From NCBI GenBank assembly GCA_021786825.1, contig JAJYMS010000119.1, positions 1 to 33,528 of the forward strand: 33,528 nucleotides of DNA, given 5' to 3'. This document shows positions 1 to 7,420 of this stretch, piece after piece. The notes beneath the pieces are model-generated. The model had not been told where the DNA came from. It searched no databases and was given only the letters and a program-made list of their open reading frames with translations. Every line of letters begins with the position of its first letter. Position 1 is the stretch's first letter. The stretch comes from Bacillota bacterium (GTDB lineage: Bacteria; Bacillota; Sulfobacillia; JAMDAP01; JAJYMS01). The position numbers and the translations under genes are program-made.

Positions 1-1
1 G

Positions 2-445
2 TGGCGCAGCGGACCCTTCGGCTCCCTGCGCCTGCTCTTCACCCCGCCGGCGATGGTCCTGGCCCAGGTGGTCATCGCCACGCCGCTGGTGGCCGGGCTG
101 ACCCTGTCGGCCCTGCAGGGTCTCGATCCCCGCCTGCGGCTGCAGGTCGCGGCCCTGGGGGCGTCCCCCCTGCAACTGGTGGCGGTGCTGCTGTGGGAGG
201 CCCGGCTGGGGGTTCTGGCGGCGGTGATCGCCGGTTTCGGCGGGGTGGTCTCGGAGGTCGGCGCCTCGATGATGGTGGGCGGCAACATCACCGACTCCAC
301 CCGGGTGCTGACCACCGCGATCGTCCTGGAGGTGGGCAAAGGCGAGTTCGATATCGCGATCGCCTTGAGCCTGATCCTGATGGCCCTGGCCTACGGGGTC
401 ACCCTCTTCCTGACGGTGCTGCAGCAGCGAAGGAGCGAGCGATGA
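2..445 (+). CDS. tupB: Tungstate-type ABC transporter permease (TupB-like), 5' truncated by window edge
   Basis: Frame 2 is open from the window edge: WRSGPFGSLRLLFTPPAMVLAQVVIATPLVAGLT...VSEVGASMMVGGNITDSTRVLTTAIVLEVGKGEFDIAIALSLILMALAY; matches TupB-type permease features. Followed directly by its ATPase. Confidence 0.85.
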   Translation, partial: WRSGPFGSLRLLFTPPAMVLAQVVIATPLVAGLTLSALQGLDPRLRLQVAALGASPLQLVAVLLWEARLGVLAAVIAGFGGVVSEVGASMMVGGNITDSTRVLTTAIVLEVGKGEFDIAIALSLILMALAYGVTLFLTVLQQRRSER

Positions 446-1191
446 ACGAGCATTCGGCAGGATCGGCGCCGGAGGTGGTGGCCGAGGTGCGAGGGGTGAG
501 GTTCTCGCGCGCCGGGCGGGTGGTCCTGGAGATCCCCTTGCTGGACGTCCGGCGGGGCGAGGTGCTGGGGGTCCTGGGCTCCAACGGGGCCGGAAAGACC
601 ACCCTGCTGCACCTGCTGGGGGGCTTGCTGTCCCCCGGGGAGGGCGAGGTGCGGCTCGTGGGCGCGCCGGCCGGCCGCCTGGCGGCGCGCCGGCGGGCGG
701 CCCTGGTGATGCAGGATGGTCTGCTGCTGGACGCGTCGGTGCTGGCCAACGTCACCCTCGGCCTGCGCTTCCGGGGAGTCGTCCGGCGCGCGGCGGAGAG
801 CGAGGCCAGGCGGTGGCTGGACGCTTTCGGCGTCGGGCACCTCGCCGGCCGGTGGGCGAGGGGGCTCTCGGGCGGCGAGGCCCAACGGGTCAGCCTCGCC
901 CGGGCCTTTACCTCACGGGCGGAATTGCTGCTGCTGGATGAACCCTTCGCCTCCCTCGACGCCCCGACCAGGGCGTCGCTGCTGGGGGAGCTTGCCTCGG
1001 TGCTGCGAAGCACCCGGACTACCGCGGTGCTGGTCACCCACGAGTTCGCCGAGGTGGCGGCCCTGGCCCACCGCGTGGCCCTGCTGGAGCAGGGCCGGAT
1101 CCGCCGGATCGGTTCCCCCGAGGCGCTCTTCGGCGAGGAAGCCCGCCGGGTGGCGCTCTTTCCCTGGTGGGAGGTGGCGGCGCGTGAATGA
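442..1191 (+). CDS. tupC: Tungstate/molybdate-type ABC transporter ATP-binding protein (TupC-like)
   Basis: ATG at 442 overlaps the permease stop. Walker A GSNGAGKTT, signature LSGGEAQRVSLARAF, Walker B LLLLDEPFASLD. Confidence 0.88.
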   Translation: MNEHSAGSAPEVVAEVRGVRFSRAGRVVLEIPLLDVRRGEVLGVLGSNGAGKTTLLHLLGGLLSPGEGEVRLVGAPAGRLAARRRAALVMQDGLLLDASVLANVTLGLRFRGVVRRAAESEARRWLDAFGVGHLAGRWARGLSGGEAQRVSLARAFTSRAELLLLDEPFASLDAPTRASLLGELASVLRSTRTTAVLVTHEFAEVAALAHRVALLEQGRIRRIGSPEALFGEEARRVALFPWWEVAARE

Positions 1192-2224
1192 GTCCTTCGA
1201 TCTCGAACGGCTCTGGCACTTGTTGCGGGCCATTGACCAGGCCGGTTCGATCAACGGGGCTGCCCGCCTGGTCAAGGGCTCCTACCGCCACGCCTGGGAG
1301 GTCCTGCGCCGGGCGGAGGAGGCGCTCGGGATGGCGCTGGTACAGCGGCAGACGGGAGGCGAAGGGGGCGGGGGCAGCCGCCTGACGCCGGGCGCCCGGG
1401 AATGGTTGGCGCGCCACGCGCGGTTGCGGCAGGAGGCGGACCGCTGTCTCCGCGGCGCCGCGGAGGCGCCGGCCCAGGGCGACCTGCTGGTGATCGCGAC
1501 CACCATCTGCCCGGTCGACGTGGGGCTGCTCGGCCGCCTGGAGGCGGCTTTCGCTGCCCGGACCGGGATCGTGGCGCGGCATATCGCCGCCGGCAGCGGC
1601 CAGGCGCTGGAACTGGCGCGACGTGGTTATGCCGACCTGGTGCTGGCTCACGCCCCGGCGGCGGAAAGGTCGTTTGTTGCCGAGGGCTGGGGCACGGCGC
1701 GGCACCCCGTCATGGAAAACGACTTCGTTCTCGTCGGCCCGCCGGGTGATCCGGCCCGGGTCGTGGACGCCCCCTCCCTGCCGGCCGGCCTGCGCCGGGT
1801 GGCGCGCCGGGGGGCGCCCTTCGTGTCCCGGGGCGACCGCTCCGGTACCCACCTGGCGGAGGCCGGCTTCTGGCGGCAGGCGGGAGTGCGACCGGACCCG
1901 CGGTGGCACCTGAGCTTCGGTGGAGACGGGCAAGGCAGCGCCTCCGCCCTGCGCCACGCCAGTGCCGCCGGTGCTTACACCCTGGTCGATCGCGCCACCT
2001 GGCGGACGCTGCGAGGCGAGGTCCGGCTGGCGGTGGTCCGGGAGGGAGACCGGGCCCTGCGCAACACCTTCTCCCTCATTCCCACCAGCCCGGAGCGTCA
2101 TGCCCACGTGAACGGAGCCGCCGCCAGGCGTTTCGTGGGCTGGCTGGCCGGTCCGGAAGGGTCGCGGGTGATCGCCTCCTTCGGCGTTCCGGAGTACGGA
2201 GAACCGTTGTTCCGGTTGGTGTGA
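1184..2224 (+). CDS. ModE/LysR-type winged-helix domain fused to a TupA-like tungstate-binding domain; predicted cytoplasmic transcriptional regulator
   Basis: GTG at 1184 overlaps the tupC stop. N-term FDLERLWHLLRAIDQAGSINGAARLVKGSYRHAWEVLRRAEEALG (ModE-like HTH). C-term ATTICPVDVGLLGRLEAAFAARTGIVARHIAAGSGQALELARRGYADLVLAHAPAAERSFVAEG...FVSRGDRSGTH...GAYTLVDRATW...GEPLF (TupA-like PBP). No signal peptide. Confidence 0.85.
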   Translation: MNESFDLERLWHLLRAIDQAGSINGAARLVKGSYRHAWEVLRRAEEALGMALVQRQTGGEGGGGSRLTPGAREWLARHARLRQEADRCLRGAAEAPAQGDLLVIATTICPVDVGLLGRLEAAFAARTGIVARHIAAGSGQALELARRGYADLVLAHAPAAERSFVAEGWGTARHPVMENDFVLVGPPGDPARVVDAPSLPAGLRRVARRGAPFVSRGDRSGTHLAEAGFWRQAGVRPDPRWHLSFGGDGQGSASALRHASAAGAYTLVDRATWRTLRGEVRLAVVREGDRALRNTFSLIPTSPERHAHVNGAAARRFVGWLAGPEGSRVIASFGVPEYGEPLFRLV

Positions 2225-2397
2225 ATAATACCCGTTCCGGTGCACGAAGACACCCCCATAGGCCGTCGATGGCTGTCGGAAAACGACTAACGATTCTTGG
2301 CCGGCCAGACAGGAAAAGACTACCTTCGCTGAGAATCTATGCAAAAACGTAGGGCCGGTTGGTCACTGGCCGTGGTGGGCGGTGTGGCAGGACTTAA

Positions 2398-4251
2398 ATG
2401 AGCTTGATGAAGGCGTTTAATATTCTTTTTCTCTTGTTTGTGCTGGCGGGAGCAGGGTTTTCCAGCCACGGGTTGTGGGCCTTTCCTCTCTTTCTGACGG
2501 CTTCGGGCCTGGTCCTCCTGATCGTGAGGGGCCACGAGATGGCGCCGCACCTGGGGCGGGCGGCTCCGGCCCTGTTCTTGCTCGAGGGCGGCCTGATCGC
2601 GGTGATCTTCGTGATCACCCGCCTCCCCCTGGTGAATCTGTTATTCCTCGCTTGCGTTGCCCGGGCCGCCTATTATACCCCCCCGGTCTGGGCGGCTGCC
2701 ATCGCCCTGATCGCGGCGGTCCCCTTCGGGCTGATCAACCTGTCCTTTTACCGGACCGACACGAGCGCTCCCCTCCGGGCGATCGGCAACATGCTGGCCT
2801 ACGTGGCGGTGGCCGTGGTGTTCAACGGCTTCATCGCAGCCAACCGGCGCTATCATCAGGTGCTGCGGGAGAAAGACCAACTGCTGGCCGAACTGCAGCG
2901 CTCTTACGCGGAGGCGGCCCGGATGAACGGCCGCCTGCAATACCTGGCCAGCACCGATGAACTGACCGGCCTGACCAACTACCGCTCTTTTCAGCAGCGC
3001 TTGCTGCAGGTGATGCCGGCAAGCGGAACGCTACAGCCGGTAGGGCTTTGGCTGTTGGATATGGACCAGTTCAAGCAGGTGAACCACCGCTTGGGCCATC
3101 TGGTGGGCGACGGCGTGCTCCGGGACCTGGCGGACCGGATCAAGCGGGTGGTCGGGGACCACGGGGAGGTCTTTCGCTACGGGGAGGAGGAGTTTGCCGT
3201 GCTCCTCCCGGGGGTCGTCCCCGGTTGCCGCGCGGACCTGCTGGAGTCTATCCGGGAGACGGTGCAGAAGTGTTGCTTCGGCCGGTACCTTGCCGCCGAT
3301 GGCTCGCAGGAGCAGTGGTCCCTAGTGGGGGGCCCGCGGCTCAGCGTCACCGTGGGCCAGGGTTACTACCCCGATCCGGCGAAATCCAACCAGGCCCTGC
3401 TCAAACTGGCGGAGGAGGACCTTCACCGGCAAAAGCGCGCCCACTACCAGCAGCTCGAGGATCAACGTGTCCAGGCCGAGAAGCTGGCCACCATCGGCCA
3501 GCTCGCCGCCGGTTTGGCACATGAAATCCGCAACCCCCTCACCTCGGTGCGCGGTTTTCTACAGTTGCTCCGCTTGCGCCCACAGATCAAGCTGGAAGTC
3601 GCCGACCTGATCATCCCCGAACTCGACCGCATCAACCGCCTGGTGGGCGACTTTCTGCTGCTGGCGCGCCCCTCGGGGGGAAAGCGGCAACCCGTGGTGC
3701 TGGAGGAACTTCTGAGCACGACGGTGGCCTTGCTGCGGCCCCGGGCGGTCTCGAGGAGCGCCGAAATCGTTCTCCGGGTGAACCCCGGGCTGCCGCCGTT
3801 GATGCTGGAGGGCGAAAAGGTCAAGCAGGTGATCATCAATGTCATCAACAACGCCCTGGAGGCGATGCCCGAACCGGGGCCGGAAGAGGTCCCCCGGACC
3901 GGCCGCCTGGTCATCACCGCCGAAGCTACCGACTCGGCGGTGGTCGTCAGTTTCCGCGACAACGGCGTGGGTATCGGCAAGGACCACCTGCAGCGCGTCT
4001 TCGACCCCTTCTTTACGACCAAACGGGAAGGTACCGGCCTGGGGCTGGCGATTTCGCGCAGCATCATCCAGGGCCACGGCGGGCAGATCGCGGTGCAGAG
4101 TCAGCCCGGTAGCGGCACCTCGGTCTCGATTCGCCTGCCCCTTGCTCCGTTGCCAGAATCAGGTCCTCTTTCCCTGGGCACACTAATGCCCGACGGAAGG
4201 GAGGGAATGGCCGTTGACGATTGGCCAGAAACTGCACCAGGCGCTGACTAG
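2398..4251 (+). CDS. Multipass membrane protein with degenerate GGDEF domain fused to HisKA/HATPase histidine kinase
   Basis: N-terminal hydrophobic segments; TDELTGLTNYRSF...DMDQFKQVNHRLGHLVGDGVL...FRYGEEEFAVLLPG (GGDEF-like); KLATIGQLAAGLAHEIRNPLTSVRGFLQLL (H-box); NVINNALEAM, DNGVGIG, GTGLGLAIS (N/G boxes). Confidence 0.9.
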   Translation: MSLMKAFNILFLLFVLAGAGFSSHGLWAFPLFLTASGLVLLIVRGHEMAPHLGRAAPALFLLEGGLIAVIFVITRLPLVNLLFLACVARAAYYTPPVWAAAIALIAAVPFGLINLSFYRTDTSAPLRAIGNMLAYVAVAVVFNGFIAANRRYHQVLREKDQLLAELQRSYAEAARMNGRLQYLASTDELTGLTNYRSFQQRLLQVMPASGTLQPVGLWLLDMDQFKQVNHRLGHLVGDGVLRDLADRIKRVVGDHGEVFRYGEEEFAVLLPGVVPGCRADLLESIRETVQKCCFGRYLAADGSQEQWSLVGGPRLSVTVGQGYYPDPAKSNQALLKLAEEDLHRQKRAHYQQLEDQRVQAEKLATIGQLAAGLAHEIRNPLTSVRGFLQLLRLRPQIKLEVADLIIPELDRINRLVGDFLLLARPSGGKRQPVVLEELLSTTVALLRPRAVSRSAEIVLRVNPGLPPLMLEGEKVKQVIINVINNALEAMPEPGPEEVPRTGRLVITAEATDSAVVVSFRDNGVGIGKDHLQRVFDPFFTTKREGTGLGLAISRSIIQGHGGQIAVQSQPGSGTSVSIRLPLAPLPESGPLSLGTLMPDGREGMAVDDWPETAPGAD

Positions 4252-4420
4252 CGCCGAAAGCCTGACGGCCGATCTTAAGAGCTTCGCGCTGGACACCCAG
4301 AACCAGTCCGCCAAACAGCTCTTTACTGAACTTGCCGGCAGCATGGAGAACGTGACCAGTCGGCTCCGCGGGCGGGTGAACCAGGCGGAGGCGGAGGAAC
4401 CCCAGTATAAGGTCTTTTAA
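4214..4420 (+). CDS. DUF1657-type small protein
   Basis: TTG start; MTIGQKLHQALTSAESLTADLKSFALDTQNQSAKQLFTELAGSMENVTSRLRGRVNQAEAEEPQYKVF; recognised DUF1657 pattern including terminal EEPQYKxF. Overlaps the kinase gene end. Confidence 0.8.
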   Translation: MTIGQKLHQALTSAESLTADLKSFALDTQNQSAKQLFTELAGSMENVTSRLRGRVNQAEAEEPQYKVF

Positions 4421-4443
4421 AACCACGAATGATGAGGCAGATC

Positions 4444-4482
4444 GGGCCGGGAGTTCGTCGAGAGCGCCCGGTCCTGTTTTTT
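4444..4482 (+). terminator. Rho-independent terminator after the kinase/DUF1657 pair
   Basis: Stem GGGCCGGG (4444-4451) / CCCGGTCC (4467-4474, one G-U) then TG and T6 (4477-4482). Confidence 0.65.
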
Positions 4483-4582
4483 GTACCAGACGACCGTAGA
4501 TGTGAAATCAAGAACAATACCAAGCTTGGCGGTGATAACTGGAGGGTCTGCAAGCTGCCAAGAGAATTTGCGCCCAAATCCC

Positions 4583-4610
4583 TTGAAAGGCGAAGTCACA
4601 ACGGTATAAT
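4583..4610 (+). promoter_or_regulatory. Putative sigma-A promoter for citrate synthase transcript
   Basis: TTGAAA (4583-4588), 16 nt spacer, TATAAT (4605-4610). Confidence 0.7.
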
Positions 4611-4934
4611 CTAATTACGAGGGGTAGAAATCTGCAACCTACATAAGGAGAGTTCGAGCCAGGGTTGGTGGTGAAAGAGCGGTGGCCGCCCGCGGCGAGG
4701 CAAGGGTGACACGGCTCTTGGGGACCGGTGAAAGACGGCGTCAAATCTGGTTGGGAAGGGGGGGCAACGGCATCTTGGCCGGGGGAGTGGCGCTTCGCTC
4801 GGGGTCGGTAGCCACAAGCGAAGGCCTTTACTTCCCCCTGCCGCCCGGTCACGGAGCCGGGATTCCGGCGGGAAGGGATGCACCGGATTGCGCGGGCTTG
4901 TGACGATGGGAACGACGAAAGGGGGATGATTTGG

Positions 4935-6251
4935 ATGGCGACCCTGAAAGATAAACTGCGGCAAGAAATCCAGGAGCACCGTCCACGGACGGCCAAGTTG
5001 ACCAAGGAGTTTGGCAACGTCGTGATCGACCAGGTGACCATCGGCCAAGCCATCGGCGGGGTGCGCGACGTCAGGTGTCTGGTGACCGACATCTCCTACC
5101 TCGACCCCTTTGAAGGCATTCGCTTCCGCGGCAAGACCATTCCGGAGGCGTACGCGGCCCTGCCCAAGGCGGCCGGCGGGGAGTATCCGACCGTCGAGGC
5201 TTTCTGGTACTTCCTCCTGACGGGGGACGTGCCGACCCAGGGGGAAACCGACGAGGTCATTGCCGAGTTCAAGACGAGGGCCAAGGTTCCTTCCTATGTT
5301 TTTGACGTGCTAAGAGCCCTGCCGAAGGACACCCACCCGATGGTGATGCTCTCCGGCGCGGTTCTTGCCATGCAGAGGGAGTCAAAGTTTGCCCGGTTCT
5401 ACAATGAGGGGTTCAACAAGAATGACGCCTGGGCACCGATGTACGAAGACGCCAGCGACCTCATCGCCAGGCTGCCCGAAATCGCCGCCTTCATATACCG
5501 CTACAAGTACAAGCGCGGTGACATCATCCCGTCCAATTCCGAACTGGACGTGGGCGCCAACTTTGCGCACATGATGGGTATTCCGAAGCCCTATGACGAT
5601 GTCGCCCGGATGTACTTCACCCTGCACTCCGACCACGAGTCCGGCAACGTCTCCGCCCATACCACCCACCTGGTGGCCTCCGCCCTTTCGGACGCCTACT
5701 ATGCCTTCTCGGCGGGCCTGAACGGCCTGGCGGGACCCCTCCACGGCCTCGCCAACCAGGAAGTGCTTGGCTGGATTCAGGGCTTCAGGCAGAAGCTCGG
5801 CGGCGAGGAGCCCACCGAGGAGAACGTGAGAAAAGCCCTCTGGGACACCTTGAACGCCGGCCAGGTTGTCCCAGGTTACGGCCACGCCGTATTGCGCAAG
5901 ACCGATCCGCGTTACATGGCTCAGCGCGAGTTTTGCCTCAAGCACCTGCCTGACGATCCGCTGTTCAAGCTGGTCAGCATGATTTACCAGGTCGCCCCCG
6001 GGGTCCTCATGGAGCACGGCAAGGCCAAGAATCCGTGGCCGAACGTCGATGCCCAGTCCGGGGTCATTCAGTGGTATTACGGTGTGCGGGAGTTCGACTT
6101 CTACACCGTGCTCTTCGGCGTGGGACGCGCCCTGGGCGTGCTCGCCAACCTCACCTGGGACCGCGCCCTCGGGTACCCCCTCGAACGCCCCAAGTCTGTC
6201 ACCACCGAGATGTTGGAGAAGTGGGCCGCGGAGGGTGGGCGCAAGCTCTAG
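4935..6251 (+). CDS. Citrate synthase, eukaryotic (mitochondrial)-like type
   Basis: ATG at 4935 after AAAGGGGG. HSDHESGNVSAHTTHLVASALSDAYYAFSAGLNGLAGPLHGLANQEVLGW; VVPGYGHAVLRKTDPR; HGKAKNPWPNVDAQSGV; YTVLFGVGRALGVLANLTWDRALGYPLERPKS. Confidence 0.92.
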   Translation: MATLKDKLRQEIQEHRPRTAKLTKEFGNVVIDQVTIGQAIGGVRDVRCLVTDISYLDPFEGIRFRGKTIPEAYAALPKAAGGEYPTVEAFWYFLLTGDVPTQGETDEVIAEFKTRAKVPSYVFDVLRALPKDTHPMVMLSGAVLAMQRESKFARFYNEGFNKNDAWAPMYEDASDLIARLPEIAAFIYRYKYKRGDIIPSNSELDVGANFAHMMGIPKPYDDVARMYFTLHSDHESGNVSAHTTHLVASALSDAYYAFSAGLNGLAGPLHGLANQEVLGWIQGFRQKLGGEEPTEENVRKALWDTLNAGQVVPGYGHAVLRKTDPRYMAQREFCLKHLPDDPLFKLVSMIYQVAPGVLMEHGKAKNPWPNVDAQSGVIQWYYGVREFDFYTVLFGVGRALGVLANLTWDRALGYPLERPKSVTTEMLEKWAAEGGRKL

Positions 6252-6290
6252 TCCGCCCCCGGACGGGAAACCTCGGGCCGGTTGCCAACA

Positions 6291-6316
6291 GAGGGAGACG
6301 CTCCGGCGTCTCCCTC
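6291..6316 (+). terminator. Hairpin/probable terminator downstream of citrate synthase
   Basis: Perfect 11-bp stem GAGGGAGACGC / GCGTCTCCCTC with TCCG loop, followed by GCTTTATC (weak T tract). Confidence 0.55.
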
Positions 6317-6418
6317 GCTTTATCGCTGTCCGATGGCAGGAGCCCGGGCCCGTCACGGTGAAGTCTCTGAGCGGGGCCGGCCTCGGTGCCGGGAACTTGA
6401 CGAGAGGTGGGTGTTCCT

Positions 6419-7402
6419 GTGCGCCAGCAGCCAGAACTGCTCGTCTACCATCCCCGGCAGGCGCAGGAGTTCGCCGCGGCCGTGCGGGACCGCGGTTACG
6501 ATGGCAGGATATACGTTTGCAGCACGCCGGCGGAGGCCCGGGAGGTGATCGACCGGGCCGAGGTGATCCTGGGGGTGCGGTTTCCGCCCGACCTCCTCCC
6601 GCAGGCGGTGCGCCTGCGCTGGTTTCAGTCCCTCTGGGCCGGGGTGGAGAGCCTGGTGGGCGGTCCCTGGCCTACGGGGGTGACCCTCACCCGCGCGGGA
6701 GGGGCCTTTGGCGACCGGATCAGCGAGTACGTCTTCGGCCATCTGCTTTGGTACGGCGTCGGCCTGCCGCGGGCGCGGGAGGCGCAGCGCGAACGGCGGT
6801 GGCAGCACTACTGGACCGGGACGCTGCGGGGCCGGACCCTTGGCGTGGCCGGCGTGGGCGCCATCGGCGAGGAGGTCGGCCGGCGCGCCAAGGCCTTCAA
6901 GCTGCACGTGTGGGGACTGGGCCGCCGCGCGCGGGACCTCGATGGTGACGCCGCCAGGGCGCCAGCGGGTGGGGCGGCAGAGGTCTGGGAGCGCTGCTTC
7001 ACGCCCGCGCAGATGCCGGCCTTCCTGGGCGGGCTGGACTACCTGGTGATCACCCTGCCCTTGACGCCGGAGACCAACGGGATGTTCGGGCGCCAGGAAC
7101 TGGCGATGCTCAAGCCCACGGCCTGGTTGGTCAACGTCGGGCGCGGCAAGGTCATCGACCAGGCGGCCCTCGAGGACGCCCTGGCGGAGGGACGCCTGGG
7201 GGGCGCCGTGCTGGACGTCTTCGCCGAGGAGCCGCTGCCGCCGTCCAGCCGCCTGTGGACCTTGCCCAACGCCATCGTGACCCCTCACCTCGCCGGCCCC
7301 TCGATGCCGGACGAGGTGGTGGAGTTCTTCTTCGAAAACCTCCAGCGCTACCTGGCCGGTGAACCGCTCGACGGGGTGGTGGAGTTCGACCGGGGGTACT
7401 AG
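6419..7402 (+). CDS. D-isomer-specific 2-hydroxyacid dehydrogenase (NAD-binding)
   Basis: TLGVAGVGAIGEEVGRRAKAFKLHVWGLGRR (Rossmann), LPLTPETNGMFGRQELAMLKPTAWLVNVGRGKVIDQAALEDAL, LDVFAEEPLPPSSRLWTLPNAIVTPHLAG. The ORF track starts at 6407; GTG at 6419 fits the GAGAGG RBS better. Confidence 0.88.
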   Translation: MRQQPELLVYHPRQAQEFAAAVRDRGYDGRIYVCSTPAEAREVIDRAEVILGVRFPPDLLPQAVRLRWFQSLWAGVESLVGGPWPTGVTLTRAGGAFGDRISEYVFGHLLWYGVGLPRAREAQRERRWQHYWTGTLRGRTLGVAGVGAIGEEVGRRAKAFKLHVWGLGRRARDLDGDAARAPAGGAAEVWERCFTPAQMPAFLGGLDYLVITLPLTPETNGMFGRQELAMLKPTAWLVNVGRGKVIDQAALEDALAEGRLGGAVLDVFAEEPLPPSSRLWTLPNAIVTPHLAGPSMPDEVVEFFFENLQRYLAGEPLDGVVEFDRGY

Positions 7403-7420
7403 TGGGGGTATGACGCCTTG

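Noticed and set aside
1034-2344. 436-aa minus-strand ORF opposite the regulator
   Set aside because: Shadow of the HTH-TupA gene; no domain content.
4429-4614. 61-aa plus-strand ORF
   Set aside because: Spans a predicted terminator and promoter; no recognisable family or RBS.
4640-4760. Possible T-box leader upstream of citrate synthase (GGAGAG...GGTTGGTGG)
   Set aside because: No AGGGTGGNACCGCG antiterminator sequence and no aminoacyl-tRNA or amino-acid gene downstream.
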